NCBI GenBank assembly: GCA_004554205.1
Contig: SFNH01000086.1
Coordinates: 1 to 7,767, forward strand
DNA: 7,767 bases
Reading direction: 5' to 3'
Source of the DNA: Clostridium sp.
Lineage (GTDB): Bacteria; Bacillota; Clostridia; Lachnospirales; Lachnospiraceae
Position numbers and translations under genes: made by a program. Position 1 is the first letter of the stretch; each line of letters starts with the position of its first letter. The notes under the pieces are model-generated. The model made no database searches and was not told the DNA's origin. It saw nothing but the letters and a program-made list of their open reading frames with translations. Below are positions 1 to 7,478 of this stretch, piece after piece.

Positions 1-1
1 C

Positions 2-376
2 AGCGGCAATTATGCGACAGAGACCGGAGGTAAGAGCATCGTAAGCTTTGGCGACGGGAATCCGCAGGGATATGAGCCGACGGATTACGCAACAGTCAAA
101 TCCGCGGCAAAGGGATTATATGTGGATGCGAACGATGATGTGATCATGCTGACAGATGATGATGACTTTATCGTGCTTGGCCATATGAACGGGGAGATAC
201 TTGACGGCGCTGACGGCGGGGCGAAGCTCAGACGCATGGAGGCATTTGACGCTGTGGGCCGCAATGCGGCAAGAGGGGCCATGGCGCTCTCCCTCGTCTC
301 ACTGATAGGTAATACCGCGGAGCTGGTATGGCTGGTCATCCGCAGAAAGAGGAGGGGGGTACATAATCTTTTTTGA
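2..376 (+). CDS. C-terminal fragment of an unrecognised, probably membrane-anchored protein
   Basis: The reading frame is open from base 2 to the TGA at 374-376, so this is the 3' end of a gene that begins outside the window (124 visible residues). I do not recognise the family. The visible part starts with a Gly/Ser/Asp-rich, polar stretch, then an acidic run (TDDDDF) and the segment GHMNGEILDGADGG. Near the end there is one moderately hydrophobic segment, roughly AMALSLVSLIGNTAELVWLV, followed directly by the basic cluster IRRKRR. That arrangement fits a C-terminal membrane anchor with the bulk outside and a short basic tail in the cytoplasm, but the segment contains Asn, Thr and Glu, so the membrane call is tentative. 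A GTG at 122 could be read as a start, but the frame is open and protein-like upstream of it, so I treat it as internal. The stop codon overlaps the -35 box of the following promoter. No terminator is visible after it. Confidence 0.6.
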   Translation, partial: SGNYATETGGKSIVSFGDGNPQGYEPTDYATVKSAAKGLYVDANDDVIMLTDDDDFIVLGHMNGEILDGADGGAKLRRMEAFDAVGRNAARGAMALSLVSLIGNTAELVWLVIRRKRRGVHNLF

Positions 377-401
377 CAGAAGGGCGTTAAAATAATAAAA
401 T
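373..401 (+). promoter_or_regulatory. Near-consensus sigma-A promoter for ung-uppP-thrC
   Basis: A perfect -35 box TTGACA (373-378) is followed by a 17-base spacer and the -10 box TAAAAT (396-401), five of six matches to TATAAT. Transcription would start at about 408, giving a leader of about 60 bases before the ung start codon. The -35 box overlaps the stop codon (374-376) of the upstream gene, so that gene and the promoter are packed together with no spacer. The next gene starts of the run are 31 and 67 bases after the preceding stops with no strong terminator, so this promoter probably serves ung, uppP and thrC. Confidence 0.7.
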
Positions 402-454
402 ATAAGAAGCTGTCGGCGAATGTCCGCGAGAGGCGCACAAAAGAAGCGGCAGAC

Positions 455-462
455 TAAGGAGG
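455..462 (+). promoter_or_regulatory. Ribosome binding site that sets the ung start
   Basis: TAAGGAGG is a full-length anti-Shine-Dalgarno match, ending 5 bases before the ATG at 468. It decides between that ATG and an in-frame ATG at 420, which would lie only about 12 bases from the predicted transcription start and has no Shine-Dalgarno sequence. Confidence 0.85.
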
Positions 463-467
463 AGAAC

Positions 468-1142
468 ATGGGAGGTATCGCGAATGACTGGCTGCCCCCG
501 CTGAGCGCGGAGTTTAAAAAGCCGTATTACAGGAAGCTTTACGAGACTGTGAAGCATGAATACGAGACGCGGCAGGTATTCCCGGATGCGGACGATATTT
601 TCAACGCGTTTGAGTTTACGCCGCTCTCCGAGGTGAAGGTGGTGATCCTGGGGCAGGATCCCTATCACAATATAGGGCAGGCGCACGGGCTGTGCTTTTC
701 CGTGAAGCCGGACGTGGAGATTCCGCCGTCGCTCGTGAATATTTATCAGGAGCTGCACGATGACCTGGGCTGCTACATTCCCAACAATGGTTATCTGGTG
801 AAGTGGGCGAAGCAGGGAGTGATGCTCCTTAATACGGTTCTGACCGTCCGCGCGCACGCGGCGAATTCGCACCGCGGCATCGGCTGGGAGGAATTCACGG
901 ACGCGGCGATCCGCATCTTAAATGAGCAGGATAAGCCGATGGTATTTATCCTGTGGGGCAGACCGGCGCAGATGAAAAAGTCCATGCTTGACAATCCGAA
1001 GCATCTGATCCTGGAAGCGCCGCACCCGAGCCCCCTGTCGGCGTACCGCGGATTTTTCGGCAGCAGGCCATTTAGTAAGACCAACGCGTTTTTAGAGGCG
1101 AACGGGCTTGAGCCCATTGACTGGCAGATTGAGAATGTGTAG
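468..1142 (+). CDS. ung: Uracil-DNA glycosylase, family 1
   Basis: Removes uracil from DNA by cleaving the N-glycosidic bond, the first step of base-excision repair of deaminated cytosine or misincorporated dUMP; it acts in the cytoplasm on the chromosome. The product is 224 residues, the normal length for bacterial Ung. Family 1 signatures are intact: the water-activating loop GQDPYH at residues 62-67 (catalytic Asp64), the uracil-stacking Phe77 in GLCFSV, LLNTVLTVR from 120 with the uracil-reading Asn122, and the DNA-intercalation loop HPSPLS at 186-191 (catalytic His186) followed by YRGFFGSRPFSKTN. These positions match the E. coli enzyme within one residue. I chose the ATG at 468 because of its TAAGGAGG site; the ATG at 420 would add 16 basic, unconserved residues. 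It is the first gene of a likely ung-uppP-thrC transcription unit, 31 bases ahead of uppP. The assignment is secure. Confidence 0.97.
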   Translation: MGGIANDWLPPLSAEFKKPYYRKLYETVKHEYETRQVFPDADDIFNAFEFTPLSEVKVVILGQDPYHNIGQAHGLCFSVKPDVEIPPSLVNIYQELHDDLGCYIPNNGYLVKWAKQGVMLLNTVLTVRAHAANSHRGIGWEEFTDAAIRILNEQDKPMVFILWGRPAQMKKSMLDNPKHLILEAPHPSPLSAYRGFFGSRPFSKTNAFLEANGLEPIDWQIENV

Positions 1143-1173
1143 GAATGATTACACGGCAAAGTGAGGCGAACAT

Positions 1174-2007
1174 ATGGAGTTTATTGAATTTTTGAAGGTT
1201 GTGGTGCTCGGCATCGTGGAGGGCTTCACGGAGTGGCTTCCCATCAGCAGTACCGGCCATATGATCCTGGTGGATGAGATCATTCACCTGAATGTGACGG
1301 ATTCGTTTATGTCGATGTTCCGCGTGGTGATCCAGCTCGGCGCGATTTTAGCAGTCGTGGTTCTGTATTTCAGGAAGCTGAATCCATTTGACAGCGGCAA
1401 GACGGCAATGCAGAAGCGGGTGACTCTGCATCTGTGGATCAAGATTGCTGTGGCGTGCGTTCCGGCGGCGGTGTTCGGACTGCTCCTTGACGACTGGATG
1501 GATGCCCACCTGTATAATGGCTATGTGGTGGCAGCCATGCTCATTCTCTACGGCGTCCTGTTTATCGTTCTGGAGAATCGAAACGGCTACAGGGAGTTCC
1601 CGATTCAGCGGACGGGTCAGATATCGTACCCCACGGCGCTCTACATAGGCCTGTTTCAGGTGCTCTCGCTGATCCCCGGCACATCGCGTTCCGGCGCGAC
1701 GATCCTGGGCGCGATGATCCTCGGCTGCTCGCGCAGCGCGTCGGCGGAGTTTTCATTTTTCCTCGGGATTCCGGTGATGTTCGGCGCGAGTCTGTTAAAG
1801 ATTGTAAAGTTTGGTTTTCATTTTACGGGGGTGGAGATCTTCTATCTGATTTCCGGTATGCTGATTGCCTTTGTGGTGTCGGTGTACTCGATCCGGTTTT
1901 TGATGGGCTACATTAAGCGGAATGACTTTAAGCTGTTCGGGTATTACCGGATCGTGCTGGGCGTCGTTGTTCTTTCGTATTTTACGGTCACTGCGCTGAT
2001 CGGCTGA
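1174..2007 (+). CDS. uppP: Undecaprenyl-diphosphatase (UppP/BacA family)
   Basis: Integral membrane phosphatase that converts undecaprenyl diphosphate to undecaprenyl phosphate, recycling the lipid carrier for peptidoglycan and other wall polymers; raised dosage gives bacitracin tolerance in studied bacteria. The 277-residue product matches the family length (E. coli BacA is 273). The two signature regions are present: EGFTEWLPISSTGHM at 16-30, with the Glu16/Glu20 pair, Ser26 and His29, and the loop PGTSRSG at 168-174 with Arg172. Several hydrophobic segments fit a polytopic protein, roughly at 47-65, 88-105, 115-133, 190-210, 222-245 and 257-275. The ATG at 1174 is preceded by a modest site GTGAGG (1161-1166), 7 bases away. 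It sits 31 bases after ung and 67 before thrC, consistent with co-transcription. Nothing is missing or disrupted. There is no functional link to its neighbours beyond position. Confidence 0.96.
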   Translation: MEFIEFLKVVVLGIVEGFTEWLPISSTGHMILVDEIIHLNVTDSFMSMFRVVIQLGAILAVVVLYFRKLNPFDSGKTAMQKRVTLHLWIKIAVACVPAAVFGLLLDDWMDAHLYNGYVVAAMLILYGVLFIVLENRNGYREFPIQRTGQISYPTALYIGLFQVLSLIPGTSRSGATILGAMILGCSRSASAEFSFFLGIPVMFGASLLKIVKFGFHFTGVEIFYLISGMLIAFVVSVYSIRFLMGYIKRNDFKLFGYYRIVLGVVVLSYFTVTALIG

Positions 2008-2015
2008 CAAAAACG

Positions 2016-2047
2016 GTAAATCCGCGCCTGACACGAAGGCGCGTTAC
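2016..2047 (+). other. Hairpin in the uppP-thrC gap
   Basis: A perfect 7-bp stem, CGCGCCT (2023-2029) with AGGCGCG (2037-2043), closes a 7-base loop. Outside it GTAA (2016-2019) can pair with TTAC (2044-2047) across a 3-base bulge on the left side. No T-tract follows, so it is not a classical intrinsic terminator. It could be an RNA-processing or 3'-end-protecting stem that adjusts relative uppP and thrC levels; this is inference. Confidence 0.4.
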
Positions 2048-2074
2048 AAATAAAATGAGAAAGGAATCAATACC

Positions 2075-3565
2075 ATGAGCTTATCCTATCAGAGTACCCG
2101 CGGCGGGGAGCGCGGCATGACGGCTTCCCAGGCAATCCTAAAGGGGCTTGCGGATGACGGCGGGCTGTTTATGCCGACCGAATTTCCGAAGCTCGACATT
2201 TCCATCGAGGAGCTGGCGGCGATGAATTACCGGGAGACCGCGTATCAGGTGATGAAGCTGTTTCTTACGGACTTCACCGGGGAGGAGCTGCGCTACTGTA
2301 TCGACCACGCGTATGACGGCAAATTCGATACGGAGGAGATCGCGCCTCTCGTGAAGGCGGACGGCGCGTATTACCTGGAGCTGTTCCACGGGCGCACCAT
2401 CGCGTTCAAGGATATGGCGCTCTCCATCCTGCCGTATCTGATGACGGTATCCGCGAAGAAAAACCATGTGGAGAATGAGATCGTGATCCTGACTGCGACC
2501 TCCGGCGACACGGGGAAGGCGGCGATGGCGGGCTTTGCGGACGTGCCGGGCACCCGGATCATCGTGTTTTATCCGAAGGGCGGCGTGAGCCGCGTGCAGG
2601 AGCTGCAGATGGTGACCCAGAAGGGGGAGAATACGGCGGTCGTGGCGATCCACGGGAATTTCGATGACGCGCAGACCGGCGTGAAAAAGATTTTCGGTGA
2701 TAAGGAGTTTGCACAGAAGCTTGCGGCGAAGGGCTTTCAGCTCTCCTCCGCGAATTCCATCAATATCGGGCGGCTGGTGCCGCAGGTCGTCTACTATGTG
2801 TACGCGTACGCGAAGCTCGTCCAGAACGGGGAGATTAAAACCGGCGATGAGATCAATGTGACTGTGCCCACCGGCAATTTCGGCAACATTCTCGCGGCAT
2901 ATTTTGCAAAGCGGATGGGGCTTCCGATAAAGACTCTGATCTGCGCGTCGAATGACAACAGGGTGCTGTATGATTTCTTCCGGACGGGGAGGTATGACCG
3001 GAGGCGGGAGTTCATACTGACGAGCTCGCCGTCGATGGATATCCTGATCTCGAGCAATTTAGAGCGCCTGATCTACTTAAGCGCCGGCTGTGATGCGGAG
3101 GCGGACAGGCGGCTTATGGAGGAGCTTGCCGCCACTGGCTCTTACACGGTGACGGATGAGATGCGGGCATTTATGAAGGATTTTGTCGGAGGTTATGCGA
3201 CCGAGGCGGAGAACGCGAGGGAGATCCGGCGTCTCTATGATGAGACGGGATACATGATTGATACGCATACCGGCGTGGCTTCCTGCGTGTACAAAAAGTA
3301 TGTGGAGCAGACCGGCGACAGGACGCCGACGGTGATCGCGTCCACCGCAAGCCCCTACAAGTTTTCGCGCAGCGTGATGGGGGCGGTATTCGGCGATCAG
3401 GGGAGCAGGGATGAATTTGCGGTCATTGACGAGATGTGCCGCGCAAGCGGCGTGCCGGTGCCGGGCGCGGTGGAGAAGATCCGAAGCGCCGAGATCCGCC
3501 ACAGGCGGGAGTGCGATGCGGCAGATATGGAAATGACAGTCGGGGAGATCCTTGGGATTGACTGA
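2075..3565 (+). CDS. thrC: Threonine synthase, PLP-dependent
   Basis: Converts O-phospho-L-homoserine and water to L-threonine and phosphate, the last step of threonine synthesis, using pyridoxal phosphate in the cytoplasm. The 496-residue product has the length and layout of the longer, E. coli/fungal-like branch of the family. The N-terminal domain (about 1-100) contains ILKGLADDGGLFMP. The PLP lysine is Lys112 in LFHGRTIAFKDMAL. The region TATSGDTGKAAM (about 140-151) contains the substrate-binding SGDTG loop. NSINIGRLVPQ lies at 227-237, and PTGNFGN at 265-271 is the loop that holds the cofactor phosphate. TSSPSMDILISSNLERL follows at about 316-332. The ATG at 2075 has AAGGA (2061-2065) 9 bases upstream. 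It is the last gene of the ung-uppP-thrC run; no homoserine kinase or homoserine dehydrogenase gene is adjacent and no T-box-like leader fits in the 67-base gap. No clear T-tailed terminator follows it. Confidence 0.96.
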   Translation: MSLSYQSTRGGERGMTASQAILKGLADDGGLFMPTEFPKLDISIEELAAMNYRETAYQVMKLFLTDFTGEELRYCIDHAYDGKFDTEEIAPLVKADGAYYLELFHGRTIAFKDMALSILPYLMTVSAKKNHVENEIVILTATSGDTGKAAMAGFADVPGTRIIVFYPKGGVSRVQELQMVTQKGENTAVVAIHGNFDDAQTGVKKIFGDKEFAQKLAAKGFQLSSANSINIGRLVPQVVYYVYAYAKLVQNGEIKTGDEINVTVPTGNFGNILAAYFAKRMGLPIKTLICASNDNRVLYDFFRTGRYDRRREFILTSSPSMDILISSNLERLIYLSAGCDAEADRRLMEELAATGSYTVTDEMRAFMKDFVGGYATEAENAREIRRLYDETGYMIDTHTGVASCVYKKYVEQTGDRTPTVIASTASPYKFSRSVMGAVFGDQGSRDEFAVIDEMCRASGVPVPGAVEKIRSAEIRHRRECDAADMEMTVGEILGID

Positions 3566-3605
3566 TATATACATTTTACTTTCCAAACGGGACAAAATGT
3601 ATTAT
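3566..3605. promoter_or_regulatory. Dyad over the fba promoter, possible operator or thrC 3' hairpin
   Basis: ATACATTTT (3569-3577) and AAAATGTAT (3594-3602) form a perfect 9-bp inverted repeat 16 bases apart. Inside, TTCC (3581-3584) can pair with GGGA (3589-3592) around an AAAC loop, and outside, TAT (3566-3568) can pair with ATA (3604-3606) if T3603 is bulged. The dyad begins at the thrC stop codon, covers the predicted -35 box and spacer of the fba promoter and touches its -10 box. It could be a protein-binding operator on DNA, or a 3' hairpin of the thrC transcript. No T-tract follows, so termination is less likely. I do not recognise the arm sequence as a known operator. Confidence 0.5.
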
Positions 3606-3608
3606 AAT
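3580..3608 (+). promoter_or_regulatory. Probable fba promoter
   Basis: A perfect -10 box TATAAT (3603-3608) lies 17 bases after TTTCCA (3580-3585), a four-of-six match to TTGACA. The transcript would begin near 3615, leaving a leader of about 70 bases. The -35 region lies inside an inverted repeat, so access to it may be regulated. Confidence 0.6.
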
Positions 3609-3624
3609 GAAGAAGAAGGCAGGG

Positions 3625-3647
3625 TGCGACGCTTTTTGAGGCGCGCA
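3625..3647 (+). other. Small hairpin in the fba leader
   Basis: TGCGACGC (3625-3632) pairs with GCGCGCA (3641-3647) as a 7-bp stem with one bulged A, closing an 8-base loop TTTTTGAG. It starts about 10 bases from the predicted transcript end and could act as a 5' stabilising stem. It is followed by a 7-codon open frame (3647-3670, MAAENEK then TGA) which ends just before the fba ribosome binding site; whether this is translated cannot be told. Confidence 0.3.
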
Positions 3648-3672
3648 TGGCAGCAGAAAACGAAAAATGAAT

Positions 3673-3677
3673 GGAGG
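3673..3677 (+). promoter_or_regulatory. Ribosome binding site that sets the fba start
   Basis: GGAGG ends 8 bases before the ATG at 3686. The alternative in-frame ATG at 3671 overlaps this site and has no Shine-Dalgarno sequence of its own, so the shorter start is correct. Confidence 0.85.
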
Positions 3678-3685
3678 TCTTTGAG

Positions 3686-4549
3686 ATGTTAGTATCCGCA
3701 ACAGAAATGCTTAAGAAAGCAAAAGAGGGGCACTATGCAGTAGGACAGTTCAACATCAACAACCTGGAGTGGACCAAGGCGATCCTCGCTACGGCGCAGG
3801 AGTTAAATTCTCCGGTCATCCTGGGCGTGTCCGAGGGCGCGGGCAAGTACATGACAGGTTATCACGCGGTAGTCGGCATGGTGAACGGTATGTTAAAGGA
3901 TATGGGTATCACCGTTCCGGTGGCTCTGCACCTGGATCACGGCAGCTACGAGGGCTGCTTAAAGTGCATCGAGGCAGGCTTCTCTTCCGTTATGTTTGAC
4001 GGCTCGCATTATCCGATTGAGGAGAATGTGGCGAAGACGACGGAGCTCGTTAAACTGTGCCATGAGAAGGGAATCTCGATCGAGGCGGAGGTTGGCTCCA
4101 TCGGCGGCGAGGAGGACGGCGTGATCGGCATGGGCGAGTGCGCGGATCCGAATGAGTGCAAGGCAGTTGCGGATCTCGGAATTGACTTCCTGGCTGCGGG
4201 CATCGGAAACATCCATGGGAAATACCCGGAGAACTGGAAGGGCTTGAGTTTTGAGACTCTGGCGGCAATCCAGGAGAAGACGGGCGTGCTCCCGCTGGTT
4301 CTCCACGGCGGTACCGGCATCCCGGCTGACATGATCAAGAAGGCGATCGACTTAGGCGTGGCGAAGATCAACGTAAACACCGAGTGCCAGCTCTCCTTCG
4401 CGGCAGCTACCCGCGAGTACATCGAGGCGGGCAAGGATCAGCAGGGCAAGGGCTTTGACCCGCGCAAGCTGTTGGCTCCCGGCGCTGAGGCGATCAAGAA
4501 GACTGTCAAGGAGAAGATGGAGCTGTTCGGCTCCGTTGGAAAGGCGTAA
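3686..4549 (+). CDS. fba: Class II fructose-1,6-bisphosphate aldolase
   Basis: Zinc-dependent aldolase that reversibly splits fructose 1,6-bisphosphate into dihydroxyacetone phosphate and glyceraldehyde 3-phosphate, the central step of glycolysis and gluconeogenesis, in the cytoplasm. The product is 287 residues, in the class IIB range. Signatures in order: LHLDHG at 81-86 with catalytic Asp84 and zinc ligand His85; GFSSVMFDGSHYP at 98-110; EAEVGSIGGEEDG at 133-145; NIHGKYP at 176-182 with zinc ligand His178; LVLHGGTGIP at 204-213 with zinc ligand His207; and INVNTECQ at 228-235, which binds substrate phosphate. The start at 3686 is set by GGAGG at 3673-3677. Tagatose-bisphosphate aldolases (GatY/KbaY) share these motifs, but the lone chromosomal setting with its own promoter and no sugar-specific neighbours favours the glycolytic enzyme. 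It is a single-gene unit with its own promoter and a strong terminator 21 bases after the stop. Confidence 0.94.
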   Translation: MLVSATEMLKKAKEGHYAVGQFNINNLEWTKAILATAQELNSPVILGVSEGAGKYMTGYHAVVGMVNGMLKDMGITVPVALHLDHGSYEGCLKCIEAGFSSVMFDGSHYPIEENVAKTTELVKLCHEKGISIEAEVGSIGGEEDGVIGMGECADPNECKAVADLGIDFLAAGIGNIHGKYPENWKGLSFETLAAIQEKTGVLPLVLHGGTGIPADMIKKAIDLGVAKINVNTECQLSFAAATREYIEAGKDQQGKGFDPRKLLAPGAEAIKKTVKEKMELFGSVGKA

Positions 4550-4570
4550 AATAAAAAACAGAATAAAAGA

Positions 4571-4620
4571 GAGGCAGCCGCAGGGTGAGAAACACTCTGC
4601 GGCTGCCTCGTTTTCTTTTT
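4571..4620. terminator. Bidirectional intrinsic terminator between fba and mop
   Basis: GAGGCAGCCGCAG (4571-4583) pairs perfectly with CTGCGGCTGCCTC (4597-4609); a G-T wobble and GTG/CAC extend the stem to 17 bp around an AGAAA loop (4588-4592). On the plus strand the tract TTTTCTTTTT (4611-4620) follows, terminating fba. On the minus strand the stem is followed by TCTTTTATTC and then a T-run, terminating mop, whose stop codon is only about 15 bases away. One hairpin therefore serves both convergent genes. Confidence 0.93.
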
Positions 4621-4624
4621 AAGG

Positions 4625-5041
4625 TTATTCTACGGCAAACATGACGGATGTTGCCTTGATGACAGCCGTAGCATTTTTGCCGACAGTAAGACCAAGCTCA
4701 TCAACGGCATTCTTGGAGATCGTTGCGGAGACCTTGATCCCGCTGGCAAGCTCTACCGTTACGATGTTGTTTACGCCTCCCTCGTTGATCTGGGTAATAA
4801 CGCCCGGGAACTGATTTCTGGCGCTCAATTTCATCTCTCCGAGTCCGATCATGACCTCAGTCGCCTTGACGATAGCGACGGCCTTCTTGCCCTCGGCAAG
4901 ACCGAGCTCTTTGATCGCAGCCAGAGAGATAGTCCCGGAGATGGTGCCTCCGTTAAAATCAAGGGTAACGATGCCGTTCACAATGCCCTCCTGTACGCGG
5001 ACGACCTGTCCGGCAAACTGGTTTCTCGCACTTAATTTCAT
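4625..5041 (-). CDS. Tandem Mop-domain molybdate-binding protein (molbindin)
   Basis: A 138-residue cytoplasmic protein made of two Mop (TOBE-type) domains in tandem. Repeat 1 covers residues 1-69 and begins MKLSARNQFAGQV; repeat 2 covers 70-138 and begins MKLSARNQFPGVI. Both continue with EGxVNxIVT, an IS..A..ELGL core, GKxAxAxxKATxVM and a short end. Family knowledge: Mop proteins form closed oligomers that bind molybdate (or tungstate) oxyanions at subunit interfaces, for storage or homeostasis; tandem forms (as in ModG-type molbindins) assemble as trimers. Each clostridial single-domain Mop is about 68 residues, so this is a clean in-frame duplication. The start at 5041 is set by AGGAGG 7 bases upstream; upstream in-frame codons reaching 5149 encode an unlikely hydrophobic leader and are rejected. 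It stands alone, divergent from glnN and convergent with fba, with no molybdate transporter or cofactor-synthesis gene in view. Oxyanion specificity cannot be told from sequence. Confidence 0.92.
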   Translation of the reverse strand: MKLSARNQFAGQVVRVQEGIVNGIVTLDFNGGTISGTISLAAIKELGLAEGKKAVAIVKATEVMIGLGEMKLSARNQFPGVITQINEGGVNNIVTVELASGIKVSATISKNAVDELGLTVGKNATAVIKATSVMFAVE

Positions 5042-5048
5042 GATAATT

Positions 5049-5054
5049 CCTCCT
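5049..5054 (-). promoter_or_regulatory. Ribosome binding site that sets the mop start
   Basis: On the minus strand AGGAGG, inside AAAAGGAGGAA, ends 7 bases before the ATG whose first base is 5041. This strong site rules out the 36-residue upstream extension of the frame. Confidence 0.88.
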
Positions 5055-5084
5055 TTTGGTATTTTCGCGTTTATCCGCATTACC

Positions 5085-5113
5085 AGTTTAATTGAAAAAA
5101 CAGGAAAAAACAA
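5085..5113 (-). promoter_or_regulatory. Possible mop promoter
   Basis: Reading the minus strand, TTGTTT (5113-5108) is separated by 17 bases from TAAACT (5090-5085), a four-of-six -10 match. The start would fall near 5078, leaving about 37 bases of leader. The area is very T-rich on this strand, so chance matches are likely; I give it low weight. Confidence 0.3.
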
Positions 5114-5143
5114 GACTGAATGTAAAACTAATGAAAAAAACAC

Positions 5144-5172
5144 TTGCATTTTTCCGCGGTATGCGTTATCTT
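5144..5172 (+). promoter_or_regulatory. Possible glnN promoter
   Basis: TTGCAT (5144-5149) is followed after 17 bases by TATCTT (5167-5172). The -35 matches the consensus only in TTG and the -10 in four of six positions, but spacing is ideal and the DNA upstream (5091-5140) is A-rich like an UP element. Transcription would start near 5179, immediately before the leader terminator hairpin. No sigma-54 GG/GC pair with the right spacing was found. Confidence 0.45.
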
Positions 5173-5183
5173 AGTAAAGAACG

Positions 5184-5219
5184 ATGGTGTTCTTTCGGGA
5201 GAAAGAGCGCCATTTTTTT
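5184..5219 (+). terminator. Intrinsic terminator inside the glnN leader (candidate attenuator)
   Basis: ATGGTGTTCTTTC (5184-5196) pairs with GAAAGAGCGCCAT (5201-5213) as a 13-bp stem with two G-T wobbles and a GGGA tetraloop (5197-5200), followed by a T7 tract (5213-5219). This is the form of a classical Rho-independent terminator, but it lies between the likely promoter and the glnN ribosome binding site, and no plus-strand gene upstream needs it since fba already ends at 4620. A competing stem, AAAGAAC (5176-5182) with GTTCTTT (5189-5195) around a 6-base loop, would use the terminator's left arm and so could act as an antiterminator if its 5' arm is transcribed. Premature termination controlling glutamine synthetase is the natural reading, by inference. 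Confidence 0.75.
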
Positions 5220-5238
5220 ACATTAAATTTATTTCAGG

Positions 5239-5248
5239 GGAGGAAGGG
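5239..5248 (+). promoter_or_regulatory. Ribosome binding site that sets the glnN start
   Basis: A purine-rich block GGAGGAAGGG precedes the ATG at 5256; its GGAGG ends 12 bases and its AAGGG 7 bases before the start. It supports the start at 5256 over the in-frame ATG at 5184, which lies in the terminator hairpin. Confidence 0.75.
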
Positions 5249-5255
5249 AAAGTCT

Positions 5256-7373
<2,118 letters not shown>

Positions 7374-7384
7374 GAAAACAGGCG

Positions 7385-7420
7385 AGGCATCCGCTTTCGG
7401 AGTGGATGCCTTTTTTGTTT
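7385..7420 (+). terminator. Intrinsic terminator of glnN
   Basis: AGGCATCCGCT (7385-7395) pairs with AGTGGATGCCT (7401-7411) as an 11-bp stem with one G-T wobble and a TTCGG loop, followed by TTTTTTGTTT (7411-7420). It begins 12 bases after the glnN stop codon. Confidence 0.92.
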
Positions 7421-7478
7421 CATAGGAAAGTTCCGGGGCATATCCTGCTTTTCCGGTGGACGCGGAGACGGCGTTGTG

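Noticed and set aside
420..467. Longer Ung starting at the ATG at 420
   Set aside because: It has no Shine-Dalgarno sequence and lies about 12 bases from the predicted transcript start, while the ATG at 468 has TAAGGAGG at ideal spacing and gives the family length.
387..872. Long open frames opposite ung, thrC, fba and glnN
   Set aside because: They are antisense shadows of GC-rich conserved genes, with Arg/His/Leu-rich low-complexity translations, no ribosome binding sites and no recognisable domains.
2008..2074. A threonine attenuator or T-box ahead of thrC
   Set aside because: The gap is only 67 bases, with no T-box sequence, no Thr-codon-rich leader peptide and no T-tailed terminator.
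5042..5149. A 36-residue hydrophobic N-terminal extension of the Mop protein that might be a signal peptide
   Set aside because: AGGAGG lies directly before the start at 5041, the upstream stretch spans the likely promoter, and molbindins are cytoplasmic proteins that begin at MKLSARNQF.
4851..5174. Plus-strand open frame of 107 codons across the mop start and the mop-glnN gap
   Set aside because: It is antisense to the conserved Mop repeat and continues into the intergenic A-rich region; no ribosome binding site or family resemblance.
5100..5175. A sigma-54 promoter for glnN
   Set aside because: The GC in TTGCAT has no GG at the required distance upstream, so the -24/-12 pattern is absent.
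5141..5219. A canonical ANTAR dual-hexaloop RNA before glnN
   Set aside because: Only one 6-base loop (GATGGT) is visible, it lacks A at position 1, and no partner hairpin of the right kind is found upstream; the predicted transcript start also leaves little room. The attenuator idea is kept without this label.
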